Below are positions 1 through 9,221 of a DNA stretch of 64,000 bases, in pieces. Made by a program: the position numbers and the translations under genes. Under the pieces are notes generated by a model. It was not told the origin of the DNA. It saw nothing but the letters and a program-made list of their open reading frames with translations, and did not search any database. Numbering within the stretch: position 1 is the first letter of the stretch; each line of letters starts with the position of its first letter. The DNA is taken from the NCBI RefSeq assembly GCF_004341685.1, contig NZ_SMAA01000002.1, positions 1 through 64,000 on the forward strand, read 5' to 3'. This DNA comes from Pectinatus cerevisiiphilus. Its GTDB lineage: Bacteria > Bacillota > Negativicutes > Selenomonadales > Selenomonadaceae.

Positions 1-469
1 TCTTCTCAGTTGTTCCTAGAAAACACGGAAAAGAAGTGGGTCGCATGCTCAAAGCAATTCATGCCCAAGAAGACAAAGCCGCTGCTTTAGAAAAGGCCGA
101 ACTCGTAGCTAAAAAGCTACGTATGATGAAACTGAAGAAAACGGCAGATAAACTACTGGATGAGATTGCTGAGACACTGACATATATGGATTTTCCAGAA
201 GAACACTGGAAGAAAATCCGTACCAACAATGCTATTGAACGGCTCAACCGAGAAATACGACGCCGTACTCGCGTCATTGGCACTTTCCCTGATGGAGAAA
301 GCGCATTAATGCTTGTTTGTGCTAGGCTTCGCCATGTAGTAAGCACTCAATGGGGTGCGAAAAAATATATGGATATGAAGCATCTGTATGAATGCGGTAC
401 CGAGACAATTCTTGGCTAACTTTAGTAGCAATGAGGTCTATGATTTTGCGAAAGAATATTGACAGTACC
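1..469 (+). mobile_element. Right-hand end of an IS256-family insertion sequence
   Basis: The window opens inside a mutator-type (IS256 family) transposase whose reading frame is already open at base 3. After the stop codon at 419 there are about 50 bases ending in GAATATTGACAGTACC (454-469), which looks like an IS256-type terminal inverted repeat. The left end lies outside the window, so the right boundary is an estimate. The element sits about 160 bases upstream of the arabinose operon and is read in the same direction. Confidence 0.6.
3..419 (+). CDS. IS256-family transposase, C-terminal part (partial)
   Basis: This is the C-terminal part of a DDE transposase of the mutator/IS256 family, which moves the element by cut-or-copy transposition. 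The visible portion carries the typical tail: a Lys/Arg-rich helical stretch, then RTNNAIERLNREIRRRTRV with the conserved Asn-Asn-x-x-Glu-Arg-x-Asn pattern that contains the third catalytic acidic residue, and the VGxFP-like segment IGTFPDGESAL. The frame continues upstream past the window edge without a stop, so the N-terminus and the first two catalytic Asp residues cannot be seen. No internal stop is present in the part that is visible, so the gene may be intact. Confidence 0.85.
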   Translation, partial: FSVVPRKHGKEVGRMLKAIHAQEDKAAALEKAELVAKKLRMMKLKKTADKLLDEIAETLTYMDFPEEHWKKIRTNNAIERLNREIRRRTRVIGTFPDGESALMLVCARLRHVVSTQWGAKKYMDMKHLYECGTETILG

Positions 470-545
470 TGGAAAAATTGAAGTGTTTACAATAGTGAAA
501 AAATTATTAATAATTTTTTCATTCTATATTTACATCTCAATGAAT

Positions 546-573
546 AAGTTGTATTATATATATAAAGTTGTAT
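546..573 (+). promoter_or_regulatory. Candidate regulatory direct repeat upstream of the ribulokinase gene
   Basis: The 9-mer AAGTTGTAT occurs at 546-554 and again at 565-573, a 19-base period (about two helical turns), between the IS end and the ribulokinase start. Direct repeats with this spacing are typical of activator sites, for example AraC-type. No regulator gene for arabinose is present in the window, so the assignment is only a suggestion. The rest of 470-631 is AT-rich with no gene. Confidence 0.3.
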
Positions 574-631
574 GATGTTTATAAACAAGTATGACGAATT
601 GGAGTGAGTATAAGGAGGTGTACTGTTTTCG

Positions 632-2281
632 ATGAATTTAATTGAGACTTCACAAGCGATAAAAGAAGGTCGCACTTCACTTGGACTTGAACTGGGGTCT
701 ACGCAGATCAAGTCGGTACTAATTACAGATGATTTTGAAACAATAGCTTCAGGGAGCTATGTGTGGGAAAACCAATATAAAGATGGTATATGGACATATC
801 CCTTGGAGCAGGTTTGGGACGGAATCAGAGAAAGTTATAAGCACTTAGCGGCTGATGTTTTTAGTAAATACCATCAACCTTTGGTGAAGATAGGTGCTAT
901 TGGTGTCAGTGCTATGATGCATGGATATCTGACTTTTTCTAAAAATGGGAAATTACTGACGCCTTTTAGAACATGGCGTAATAACATGACTGAAGCTGCT
1001 ACAGATGAACTGACAGAGTTATTTGGCTTTAATATTCCACAGCGGTGGTGTATTGCCCATTTGTACCAAGCAATACTAAACAATGAAGAACATGTCGCTA
1101 AAATAGATTTTATGACTACTTTGGCCGGTTATGTGCATTGGCAGCTTTCAGGTGAAAAAGTTATTGGTATAGGGGATGCATCAGGTGCTTTTCCGATTGA
1201 TGAACAGGCAGGCAATTATAATGCTGAATTTATGAACCTGTTTAGTAATATGGAAAAGGTGAAACCGTACCCGTGGGATATTCGTGCAATACTTCCTAAA
1301 GTATTAAAGGCAGGTCAGCCAGCGGGAACGCTGACGAAGGAAGGCGCTGCTATGCTGGACGCGAAAGGCATACTTGCAAGTGGCAGCATAATGGCACCAC
1401 CGGAAGGTGATGCTGGTACAGGTATGGTCGCGACCAATAGTGTGCGTAAAAGAACAGGCAATGTTTCAGTAGGAACTTCAGCTTTCTCAATGGTCGTTTT
1501 AGATAAACCGCTGAGAAAAGTTCACCGTGATATTGATGTAGTAATGACACCTGACGGTTCTCCAGTAGCGATGGTCCATACTAATAACTGTTCGTCGGAT
1601 ATCAATGCCTGGGCAGAAATTTTTAAACAGTTTGCAGGTAGATTGGGAATTGATTTGCAGCCTGATAAATTGTATGAAGCTTTATTCCTTGTGGCTGTGA
1701 AAGCTGAACCGGATGCGGGTGGCCTTGTTAATTATAGTTATTTATCTGGTGAAAATATAACTAAAATGCCATCTGGCAGACCTTTGTTTGTCAGAACTGC
1801 CAATTGCAAGTTTAATTTAGACAATTTCGTATTATCACAGCTTTATGCTGCTTTTGCGCCATTGAAGATTGGTATGGATATTTTGATGAATGAAGAACAT
1901 ATCGAAACTGAGGTGCTTATTGCGCAAGGTGGTTTATTTAAAACACCTGTGATCGCGCAACAGATACTGGCTAATGCGCTTAATACACCGATTACGGTTA
2001 TGAAAACGGCAAGTCAGGGAGGCCCATGGGGAATGGCTGTCTTGGCGGCATATGTAAGAGAAAAAGATAGCGGTTTAAGCTTGGATGATTTTTTAGATCA
2101 GAAAGTTTTTGAAAAACCGGAAACACTGACATTGAATCCTGAACCGATAGGTGTTGAAGGCTGTGAAAAATATATTAAGCTTTATCAGTCTGGATTGCCT
2201 GTAGAAAAAACGGCAATTGATATGCTTGTAGAAAAAAATAGTAACGGTAGGTTTTTGGGTGGTTATTTAAACGGTATTTAA
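632..2281 (+). CDS. araB: Ribulokinase, FGGY family (Bacteroides-type AraB)
   Basis: Predicted ATP-dependent kinase converting L-ribulose to L-ribulose 5-phosphate in the cytoplasm, the second step of L-arabinose use. The N-terminal FGGY phosphate loop is seen near residues 18-30 (GLELGSTQIKSVLI) and the second nucleotide-binding motif near 275-290 (GNVSVGTSAFS). The C-terminal subdomain has GGLFKTPVIAQQ and GGPWGMAVLAAY. At 549 residues, with a VSAMMHGYL...FRTWRNN N-terminal half, it matches the kinase class found beside araA in Bacteroidetes rather than the E. coli/Bacillus AraB class. The start is fixed by AAGGAGGTG about 10 bases upstream. Arabinose isomerase follows 121 bases later. Xylulokinase or another pentulokinase is the alternative, made less likely by the neighbour. 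Confidence 0.82.
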   Translation: MNLIETSQAIKEGRTSLGLELGSTQIKSVLITDDFETIASGSYVWENQYKDGIWTYPLEQVWDGIRESYKHLAADVFSKYHQPLVKIGAIGVSAMMHGYLTFSKNGKLLTPFRTWRNNMTEAATDELTELFGFNIPQRWCIAHLYQAILNNEEHVAKIDFMTTLAGYVHWQLSGEKVIGIGDASGAFPIDEQAGNYNAEFMNLFSNMEKVKPYPWDIRAILPKVLKAGQPAGTLTKEGAAMLDAKGILASGSIMAPPEGDAGTGMVATNSVRKRTGNVSVGTSAFSMVVLDKPLRKVHRDIDVVMTPDGSPVAMVHTNNCSSDINAWAEIFKQFAGRLGIDLQPDKLYEALFLVAVKAEPDAGGLVNYSYLSGENITKMPSGRPLFVRTANCKFNLDNFVLSQLYAAFAPLKIGMDILMNEEHIETEVLIAQGGLFKTPVIAQQILANALNTPITVMKTASQGGPWGMAVLAAYVREKDSGLSLDDFLDQKVFEKPETLTLNPEPIGVEGCEKYIKLYQSGLPVEKTAIDMLVEKNSNGRFLGGYLNGI

Positions 2282-2326
2282 TCTGTTTTATAGTGAAGAA
2301 TATGCTGTAAAAAATACCGTTTTATA
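2269..2326 (+). terminator. Weak hairpin overlapping the araB stop codon
   Basis: AAACGGTATTT (2269-2279) pairs perfectly with AAATACCGTTT (2312-2322) across a 32-base loop, followed by a short T/A tract. The left arm includes the last codons of the kinase gene. It could be a leaky terminator or an mRNA-stability element separating araB and araA expression. Confidence 0.35.
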
Positions 2327-2402
2327 AAATAATAAATTGAAAATTTACAAATTAAGAAATATTTATTTAAACAATATTGTATATTTAAGGGAGTAATGAA
2401 AA

Positions 2403-3827
2403 ATGTTATCGATTCCAGAATATGAATTTTGGTTTGTTACAGGCAGCCAGTTCTTGTATGGTGAAGAACAATTGAAACAGGTGGCTGAAGATGCAAAGGA
2501 TGTAGTAAAAAAACTAAATGATAGTGGTAAATTACCGTATAAAATAGTTTTTAAAGATGTTATGACGACTGCTGATGGAATCACAAAATTTATGAAAGAA
2601 GTAAATTATAATGATAAAGTGGCAGGCGTAATCACTTGGATGCATACTTTTTCACCAGCCAAAAATTGGATTCGTGGCACTAAATTATTACAAAAACCAT
2701 TATTGCATTTAGCTACTCAGTATTTGAATAAAATCCCTTATGCTACTATTGACTTTGATTATATGAATTTAAACCAAAGTGCACATGGTGATCGTGAATA
2801 TGGTTATATTAATGCCCGGTTGCATTTAAATAATAAAATAGTTTACGGTTATTGGGGCGATGCGGATGTGCAGGATGAAATCGCTCGTTGGGAAGATGTA
2901 GCTGTTGCTTATGATGAAAGCTTTAAAATTAAAATATGTCGTTTTGGCGATACTATGCGTAATGTTGCTGTTACTGAACTTGATAAAGTAGAAGCACAGA
3001 TAGTATTGGGTTGGACAATTGATTATTACGGCGTTGGTGACTTGGTGGAAGAATTGGAAAAAGTCACTGAAGCAGATATCGATAAAGAATACAAAGAACT
3101 GCAAAAAAATTATACATTGGTTCAGGGAAACAATGATGCAAGCAAATTTGAACATTCAGTACGCGGCCAGTTGAAAGAATATATTGGCATTAAAAGATTT
3201 TTGGAACGCGGTGGTTATACAGCCTTTACTACTAACTTTGAAGATTTGCACGGGCTCACACAGTTACCTGGACTGGCAACTCAGCTGCTGATGCGCGACG
3301 GATATGGATTTGGTGCTGAAGGTGATGCTAAATCAGCTGGCCTAAGCAGACTGATGAAAATTATGGCACATAATAAGAAAACTGCTTTTATGGAAGACTA
3401 TACACTTGATTTACGTAAGGGTCATGAAGCTATTTTGGGTGCGCATATGCTGGAAGTTGATCCGTCTATTGCCAGTGAAAAACCACGCGTTGAAGTGCAT
3501 CCACTTGATATCGGTGGTAAAGAAGATCCGGCAAGGCTTGTATTTACTGGATCAGAAGGCGATGCTATCGATGTGACACTTTCTCATTTTGCTGACGGAT
3601 TCCAATTGTTGAGCTATCCTGTAAATGGTAATAAACCAGAAGCGGAAACACCACATTTACCAGTAGCTAAACAATTATGGACACCTAAAGTAGGCTTGAG
3701 AAAAGGTTCGATTAAATGGATTGAAAATGGTGGCGGACATCATTCTGTTTTCTCATTTGCTTTGACAGAAGAACAAATAAATGATTTAGCTAAAATGTTT
3801 GGTATAAAATCAATTGCAATTGAATAA
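2403..3827 (+). CDS. araA: L-arabinose isomerase
   Basis: Interconverts L-arabinose and L-ribulose in the cytoplasm using Mn2+. The protein (474 residues, slightly shorter than the usual 490-500) has the hallmark N-terminus [13 protein letters not shown] and [12 protein letters not shown]. The metal-binding acidic and histidine residues lie in [13 protein letters not shown] (about 300-312), [10 protein letters not shown] (about 330), [10 protein letters not shown] (about 348) and GGGHHSVFS near the C-terminus. GGGAGTAATG-type ribosome binding sequence (AAGGGAG) precedes the ATG. It follows the ribulokinase and precedes a sugar porter, giving a kinase-isomerase-transporter block. The L-ribulose-5-phosphate 4-epimerase (araD) needed to complete the pathway is not in this window. 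Confidence 0.95.
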   Translation: MLSIPEYEFWFVTGSQFLYGEEQLKQVAEDAKDVVKKLNDSGKLPYKIVFKDVMTTADGITKFMKEVNYNDKVAGVITWMHTFSPAKNWIRGTKLLQKPLLHLATQYLNKIPYATIDFDYMNLNQSAHGDREYGYINARLHLNNKIVYGYWGDADVQDEIARWEDVAVAYDESFKIKICRFGDTMRNVAVTELDKVEAQIVLGWTIDYYGVGDLVEELEKVTEADIDKEYKELQKNYTLVQGNNDASKFEHSVRGQLKEYIGIKRFLERGGYTAFTTNFEDLHGLTQLPGLATQLLMRDGYGFGAEGDAKSAGLSRLMKIMAHNKKTAFMEDYTLDLRKGHEAILGAHMLEVDPSIASEKPRVEVHPLDIGGKEDPARLVFTGSEGDAIDVTLSHFADGFQLLSYPVNGNKPEAETPHLPVAKQLWTPKVGLRKGSIKWIENGGGHHSVFSFALTEEQINDLAKMFGIKSIAIE

Positions 3828-3924
3828 AAACATTATATTACCATAAATATGAATTGATGGTCAGTTTAAATGTAGATAGCGGCATTTATGGTAATGCTAG
3901 CAATCAGTTCGTCATTGTAGGATG

Positions 3925-3976
3925 CATTAGGGATATTTTTTACTTATATAAAGCTTGAAATATCCCTAATGTTTTA
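3925..3976 (+). terminator. Intrinsic terminator after araA
   Basis: A perfect 13-bp stem, CATTAGGGATATT (3925-3937) with AATATCCCTAATG (3959-3971), is followed by TTTT. A second perfect inverted repeat, TTACCATAAAT (3838-3848) with ATTTATGGTAA (3884-3894), lies just upstream. The 185-base gap between araA and the porter therefore holds two hairpins, so porter expression may be partly uncoupled from araBA. Confidence 0.6.
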
Positions 3977-4012
3977 AAATGACTTCTTATCTAAGTGGAG
4001 AGGTGTAAAATT

Positions 4013-5377
4013 TTGGAAGAGAAAAAGATATCAAGCAGTTATATTTATTTTTTTGGGGCATTTGGTGGGATTCTCTTTGGTTATGATATTGGTGTTATGA
4101 CCGGAGCCTTGCCTTTTTTGACATATGATTGGCAGCTTACCGATGCGTCAACTGTAGGCTGGATAACTTCTGCTGTTATGTTCGGGGCAATTTTTGGTGG
4201 AGCTTTAGCAGGGCAGTTAGCCGATAAACTGGGACGACGCAGAATGATTTTATTATCGGCAGTATTATTTGCCATTTTTGCATTGTTATCAGGTGTAGCT
4301 CCTGATAATGGACAGACCTATATGATAATAATTCGTACATTTTTAGGTTTAGGCGTTGGTGCAGCTTCTGCTTTGGTACCGGCCTATATTTCGGAATTGG
4401 CACCGGCGCGGCTGCGTGGTCGTCTTTCTGGGATTAACCAGACGATGATTGTTTCAGGGATGTTGATCTCATATGTTATAGACTTTTTACTAAAGGATCT
4501 GCCAGGGGAAATGTCATGGCGCTTGATGCTGGGATTTGCATGCCTGCCAGCTATAGTTTTGTTCTTGGGCGTTTTGCGTTTGCCAGAATCGCCACGCTAT
4601 CTTATAAAAAATGGGCATTATGATGAAGCTCGCAAAGTATTGAGTTATGTTCGGCCGGAAAATGAAATTGATGCTGAACTAAAAGATATACAGGAAACTG
4701 CAGAAAAAGAAAATCGTGCAGAACATCAGACTAGCTGGGGCAGTCTGTTGAGCAGTAAATATCGTTATTTGATCATTGCTGGTGTCGGAGTTGCCGCGTT
4801 TCAACAATTTCAGGGCGCTAATGCTATTTTCTACTATATTCCATTAATTGTAGAAAAGGCAACTGGTAGTGCGGCTACCAATGAACTGATGTGGCCTATT
4901 ATCCAAGGTGTAATTCTTGTTTTAGGTTCATTAGTATATATTTGGATCGCGGAAAAATTCAATAGACGTACACTTTTAATGGTTGCTGGTTTTGTTATGG
5001 GACTGTCGTTTATTTTACCAGCAATTATAAATTGGCTTGTACCTGGTACGAGTCCAATGATGATCGTATTTTTCTTGTGTATTTATGTTGCGTTCTACTC
5101 TGCAACATGGGCACCAATAACATGGGTTCTTGTCGGGGAAATATTTCCTTTGGCGGTTCGTGGCCGTGCAGCAGGGGTGGCATCTTCTTTTAACTGGATC
5201 GGTTCATGGCTCGTTGGACTGTTATTCCCTATCATGACTGCGGCTATGTCACAGGAAGCAGTATTTGCTATTTTTGGCATCATCTGTATGCTGGGTGTGT
5301 TGTTTGTAAAAATGCGTGTTCCGGAAACTCGTGGTCGCACATTGGAAGCAATAGAAGCGCAGGAAACAGATAAATAA
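4013..5377 (+). CDS. MFS sugar porter (AraE/XylE type), probable pentose:H+ symporter
   Basis: Twelve-helix inner-membrane transporter of the major facilitator sugar-porter family, probably importing L-arabinose or another pentose with protons. Family signatures are visible in order: FGYDIGVMTGAL in helix 1, DKLGRRRMI in the first cytoplasmic loop, RLRGRLSGINQ, PESPRYLIKNG, the sugar-binding FQQFQGANAIFYYIP motif, EIFPLAVRGRAAG and PETRGRTLEAIE near the C-terminus. I prefer the TTG at 4013 because GGAGAGG (3997-4003) sits 9 bases before it; an in-frame GTG at 3995 would place the ribosome binding site inside the gene. Its position after araA is the only basis for the arabinose assignment. Confidence 0.85.
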   Translation: MEEKKISSSYIYFFGAFGGILFGYDIGVMTGALPFLTYDWQLTDASTVGWITSAVMFGAIFGGALAGQLADKLGRRRMILLSAVLFAIFALLSGVAPDNGQTYMIIIRTFLGLGVGAASALVPAYISELAPARLRGRLSGINQTMIVSGMLISYVIDFLLKDLPGEMSWRLMLGFACLPAIVLFLGVLRLPESPRYLIKNGHYDEARKVLSYVRPENEIDAELKDIQETAEKENRAEHQTSWGSLLSSKYRYLIIAGVGVAAFQQFQGANAIFYYIPLIVEKATGSAATNELMWPIIQGVILVLGSLVYIWIAEKFNRRTLLMVAGFVMGLSFILPAIINWLVPGTSPMMIVFFLCIYVAFYSATWAPITWVLVGEIFPLAVRGRAAGVASSFNWIGSWLVGLLFPIMTAAMSQEAVFAIFGIICMLGVLFVKMRVPETRGRTLEAIEAQETDK

Positions 5378-5421
5378 ACCGTTATCTTAGCATCGAAAAG
5401 AATTAAATAATGTTGTATATG

Positions 5422-5463
5422 ATACCGAAGCAGGAAGGTCTTAGCTGCTTCGGTATTTTTTTC
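5422..5463 (+). terminator. Intrinsic terminator after the sugar porter
   Basis: ATACCGAAGCA (5422-5432) pairs with TGCTTCGGTAT (5446-5456), an 11-bp stem followed by a run of T residues. It ends the arabinose block before the epimerase gene, which therefore probably has its own promoter in 5464-5614. Confidence 0.85.
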
Positions 5464-5614
5464 TAAATATTTGAACCTTGGATAATTATATGATAATATA
5501 ATTATTACTTTAAGCATTCGCCAACATTGATGCTGACTTTGTGTACTCTAATACTATATAGAATATATATATTGATATCTGTGGTGTAATATCTTGCAAA
5601 AGGAGAAAAGCAAT

Positions 5615-6283
5615 ATGAAAATAGTTTTATCACCTTCAATTTTGTCGGCTGATTTTTCCTGCCTGGCCGATGATGTACAAAGATTGGAAAAGAGTGGGAT
5701 TGAGGATATACATCTTGATATTATGGATGGGCATTTTGTTGATAATATCACTTTTGGAACCGGTACAATTAAATCCTTGCGTCCTCATACGAAAACAAAT
5801 TTTGATGCACATCTAATGGTGACAAAGCCTGACGCACTTTTAGCGGGACTGGCTGATGCTGGTGTGAATAGCGTTACTGTCCATAAAGAAGCATGTGTCC
5901 ATTTATATCATACCTTGGAAACTATTAAAAAACTGGGCATGGACGGTGGGGTAGTGCTGAATCCGGCTACTGATTATGAATCACTGAAATATGTGGCGCG
6001 GGATGGATTACTTAAAAAAGTTTTGGTAATGTCTGTCGAACCCGGTTTTGGTGGACAAGCATATTTGCCAATGAGTACGAAAAAAATAGCAGATTTGGCA
6101 GAGTGGAGAGATAAAAATAAATTCGAATTTGTTATACAGGTTGATGGTGGCATAAATATACATAATATAAAAACAGTTATTGAAGCAGGAGCAACAGATA
6201 TTGTTATTGGTTCCGCTATGTTTAAGGAGCGTCAAATCGAGGATAATGTTGCAACCTTTCGTAAGGCAATTGAAATATTTTAA
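5615..6283 (+). CDS. rpe: Ribulose-phosphate 3-epimerase
   Basis: Interconverts D-ribulose 5-phosphate and D-xylulose 5-phosphate in the pentose phosphate pathway. The 222-residue TIM barrel has the expected start LSPSILSADFSCL, the metal-binding HLDIMDGHFV (His and Asp), DAHLMV (His), the phosphate-binding region VEPGFGGQ, and VDGGIN containing the second catalytic Asp. AAGGAG ending at 5604 places the start at ATG 5615 rather than at an in-frame TTG 21 bases upstream. It lies alone between two strong terminators next to the arabinose genes. A divergent paralogue lies at 12605-13309. Allulose-6-phosphate epimerase is a close alternative that motifs alone do not exclude. Confidence 0.9.
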   Translation: MKIVLSPSILSADFSCLADDVQRLEKSGIEDIHLDIMDGHFVDNITFGTGTIKSLRPHTKTNFDAHLMVTKPDALLAGLADAGVNSVTVHKEACVHLYHTLETIKKLGMDGGVVLNPATDYESLKYVARDGLLKKVLVMSVEPGFGGQAYLPMSTKKIADLAEWRDKNKFEFVIQVDGGINIHNIKTVIEAGATDIVIGSAMFKERQIEDNVATFRKAIEIF

Positions 6284-6320
6284 AAAAATAACGTAGATAA
6301 AAGCTATGTTGTAAATAAGT

Positions 6321-6369
6321 TACCCCCTATAAGTTGGATTTTAGATCCAAACTTATAGGGGGTATTTTA
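6321..6369 (+). terminator. Strong intrinsic terminator after rpe
   Basis: TACCCCCTATAAGTT-GGA (from 6321) pairs with TCCAAACTTATAGGGGGTA (to 6363) with a single bulge, and is followed by TTTTAG. This is one of the strongest hairpins in the window and isolates rpe from the PTS locus. Confidence 0.9.
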
Positions 6370-6432
6370 GAAAAAAATATGTTTTTGGGAAGATTAATGG
6401 TGTAGTTATTATAATATGAAAATAAAGATGGT

Positions 6433-6494
6433 GTATAAGAATAATACACTATTATAATGGTATAAGAATAATCATTACTGTTATGATAATGATT
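6433..6494 (+). promoter_or_regulatory. Repeat-rich control region upstream of the PRD regulator
   Basis: The 340-base gap before the regulator gene has no ORF. It holds a perfect 13-base direct repeat GTATAAGAATAAT at 6433-6445 and 6460-6472 (27-base period). An 8-bp inverted repeat AATCATTA (6470-6477) / TAATGATT (6487-6494) directly abuts the second copy. These are candidate operator sites for the PRD activator that follows or for a global regulator. Confidence 0.35.
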
Positions 6495-6624
6495 TAATAT
6501 TGCCAGATATATGCGGAAATTACTTTTTGTGTATCAGAAAATTTTCCGTATTTCTGGAAAACATTTCATCTATGACAGTAAATAAAAATTTGTTAGAATG
6601 AATTTAGGTTAGGGAGTGACTAAA

Positions 6625-8544
6625 ATGGTCAAGCTGAAAAAACGTAGTAAGCGAATTTTTGAACTATTAAAAAATTATCCTAATGGAATAACAGGCGAAC
6701 AGATGGCAAAACAGTTAGGCGTTTCCTCAAGGACTATCAGATCAGATATAAAATTTTTGCAGGAATTGCTTGAACCACATGATGTTAATATTATTGCTAT
6801 ACCAAATAGAGGTTATCATATTAATAATATAGAAAATGTGGGGCAGCTTGAAGATGAACTATCTAGACAGGATAATATTAATTTTGAAACTTCAGAAGAA
6901 AGAATTAATTGTATAATAGCAAAATTATTAGAAAATACTTTTTCAGAAAAACCTATAACCCAAATGGATTTAGCGGATATGTTGTTTGTCAGTGTATCTA
7001 CGTTGAAAGCACATTTATGTGATGCAAAGAAGATACTTGGTAAGTATGATTTGAAAATTGTGCAGTATAAAGGGAAAGGAATGATTATTGACGGTGAAGA
7101 GATAAAAATTCGTTATTGTATGGCAGAATTTATAAACAAGCATAATTTTAAACCATTTTATCAGAAAATATTGCCTAACACAGACATGGTAAAGATAGAT
7201 AAAATAATCAAAAAAATTTTGAATCAAAGAAAACTACAATTGGCTGATGATGCAAAAGAAAATTTATGTGCACATACAGCTATAGCTGTCCAACGGTCAA
7301 AATATAATAAAACTGTTTTATATTCAGCGAGTCTTGCACAGAAAATAAGCAATACTTTCGAATATGATGTGGCTAAAGATATTGTTGCTGAAATTTATGA
7401 ACAAGATGGGATAGATTTATCATATGCAGAAATTTATTATATTGCTCAATGCCTTTTAGCTAGTAAGAAAGTTTTTGATATGGGAGAATCAGCAGATAAA
7501 GTCCATGTGAAGGAATTGGTAGATGTCATTTTAAGAGAAATTAATGAAAAGATGGTAATTGATTTTACTAATGATGAATATCTGCGTGATGGTTTAATGT
7601 TGCACTTGAATATAGCCTTGACCAGAATAGAATTCCATATGATTATTCGTAATGAACTTTTGGATACTATAAAAAATGATTATCCATTAGCATTTCAAAT
7701 GGGCGTTATAGCTGGAAAAATCGTTGAAAAATATGACAATATTAAGATCAATGAAAATGAAATAGGCTATATTGCGTTACATTTTGGAGCGGCAATAAGC
7801 CGTAATGGTATCAAAGAAAATATAAAAGCAAAAAATGTTGTTATTGTTTGTTCAGCTGGACTTGGTATGTCAGTGTTACTTAAGGCGAAAATAGAAGAAC
7901 ATTTTAATAATAGACTGAACATAATGAAAATTATACCTGGGTATGAAGTGGATAATTCTATAATGGATAATACAGATTTTGTGTTTACCACAGTTCCTTT
8001 AAAAGGAATCCACTCAGATAAAGTGATAATGATAAATCATATGCTAAAGGAAGAAGATATTGTAAAAATAGAGAACAAAGTTTTTCGAGAAAATAAAACA
8101 GAAAAAATTGAGATTGAAACGTTTTTTTCTAAAACAAATTTTTATATAAATAAGAATTTTGAAGGAAAAAACGAATGCCTCCATTTTTTGACAGATCAAG
8201 CGATAAAAAAAGGTTTGATGACAAGTAAAATAAAAGAATTAGTTTTTGAAAGGGAAGAAATGGCGTCAACAGCTATAGGGGATTTGGCTGCTATTCCTCA
8301 TCCTATGTATAACGAAGATAATAAATCCTTTGTATCTTGTCTTATTTTGGATAAGGCTATCATGTGGGAGGATCTTCCTGTTCAAGTTATATTTTTGCTC
8401 AATATTGGTAAAAATAATGCAAATCTTTGGGAAACAATGTTTTTGAAACTTTACAACTATATTAAATTGAAAAATGGTATAAATTCTATGCTGGAAAATA
8501 AATCATATGATTTATTTTTAAGAGAATTTATGGAAATGTTTTAG
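6625..8544 (+). CDS. PRD-containing PTS-regulated transcriptional activator (MtlR/LicR-like)
   Basis: Multi-domain regulator of 639 residues, predicted to activate the downstream pentitol-type PTS genes according to PTS-dependent phosphorylation. Domains in order: an HTH_11 winged helix (about 5-60; SRTIRSDIKFL), a second Mga/HTH-like segment (about 85-140), PRD1 (about 190-280; LCAHTAIAVQR), PRD2 (about 295-395; LHLNIAL and EIGYIALHFG), a galactitol-type EIIB domain with phosphorylatable Cys in VCSAGLGMS (about 408-416), and a C-terminal EIIA-like domain with the PHP histidine (about 555). GGGAG (6612-6616) sits 8 bases before ATG 6625. The nearest PTS gene starts 197 bases downstream on the same strand. 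The HTH N-terminus makes a DNA-binding activator more likely than an RNA-binding BglG antiterminator. Confidence 0.88.
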   Translation: MVKLKKRSKRIFELLKNYPNGITGEQMAKQLGVSSRTIRSDIKFLQELLEPHDVNIIAIPNRGYHINNIENVGQLEDELSRQDNINFETSEERINCIIAKLLENTFSEKPITQMDLADMLFVSVSTLKAHLCDAKKILGKYDLKIVQYKGKGMIIDGEEIKIRYCMAEFINKHNFKPFYQKILPNTDMVKIDKIIKKILNQRKLQLADDAKENLCAHTAIAVQRSKYNKTVLYSASLAQKISNTFEYDVAKDIVAEIYEQDGIDLSYAEIYYIAQCLLASKKVFDMGESADKVHVKELVDVILREINEKMVIDFTNDEYLRDGLMLHLNIALTRIEFHMIIRNELLDTIKNDYPLAFQMGVIAGKIVEKYDNIKINENEIGYIALHFGAAISRNGIKENIKAKNVVIVCSAGLGMSVLLKAKIEEHFNNRLNIMKIIPGYEVDNSIMDNTDFVFTTVPLKGIHSDKVIMINHMLKEEDIVKIENKVFRENKTEKIEIETFFSKTNFYINKNFEGKNECLHFLTDQAIKKGLMTSKIKELVFEREEMASTAIGDLAAIPHPMYNEDNKSFVSCLILDKAIMWEDLPVQVIFLLNIGKNNANLWETMFLKLYNYIKLKNGINSMLENKSYDLFLREFMEMF

Positions 8545-8741
8545 ATGCTTATTAATTAAGTATTTAAATATTGATGGAAATATAAAGAAACTTTTGCAAC
8601 AAATATAAATTGAATATATTTGGGGAATGTAATTTTTAGTGATATCCAAAATAGAGATAGAATTTTAACTAAGAGTAAGTGTATGACAAATAAAAATATT
8701 GTTTGCTGAATACTATATAGAAACAATAGGGGGATACTTGT

Positions 8742-9206
8742 ATGAGCGCAATAGCATTAGATGAAGAATTAATTTTATTAAATCTTGATGGGAAAGATAA
8801 ATTGGAAGTAATTTCTAAAATGGCGAATAACTTACAAAAACTTGGATATGTAAAAGAATCCTATAAAGATGCAATTATCGCGCGTGAAAAAGTTTTTGCC
8901 ACAGGATTACCGACATCGCCATATGGAGTAGCAATCCCTCATACTGATATTGAACATGTGAATAAACCGGCTATTTGTGTAGCATGTCTTTCTCAACCCG
9001 TAGATTTTGTGATAATGGGTGAGAAGAATGAAGAAGTTCCTGTCAGAATAATTTTTATGCTGGCGATGAAGGAACAACATGCACAACTTGGAATGTTACA
9101 AAAATTGATGAAAATATTACAAGAGAAGGGTGCTTTAGAAAAGATAATAAAAGCGCATGACTCTGTAGATATTAAAGATTTCATACGTAAAAGATTAGAA
9201 TTATAA
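8742..9206 (+). CDS. PTS galactitol-family EIIA component
   Basis: Cytoplasmic phosphocarrier that accepts phosphate from HPr-His-P and passes it to the EIIB encoded next. The 154-residue fructose/mannitol-type EIIA fold is recognised from ATGLPTSPYGVAIPHTD, whose His (about residue 68) is the phosphorylation site, and from the downstream IIFMLAMKEQHAQLGMLQKLM. AGGGGGATA precedes the ATG. EIIB starts 16 bases after the stop. Together with EIIB and EIIC it forms a complete Gat-family permease. The neighbouring RpiB/RPE/dehydrogenase genes suggest a pentitol such as D-arabitol or xylitol rather than galactitol. Confidence 0.9.
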   Translation: MSAIALDEELILLNLDGKDKLEVISKMANNLQKLGYVKESYKDAIIAREKVFATGLPTSPYGVAIPHTDIEHVNKPAICVACLSQPVDFVIMGEKNEEVPVRIIFMLAMKEQHAQLGMLQKLMKILQEKGALEKIIKAHDSVDIKDFIRKRLEL

Positions 9207-9221
9207 AAGGGAGCGTTTATT

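Noticed and set aside
5095-5517. 140-codon minus-strand ORF
   Set aside because: It overlaps the end of the sugar porter and spans its terminator; no homology-like motif or ribosome binding site.
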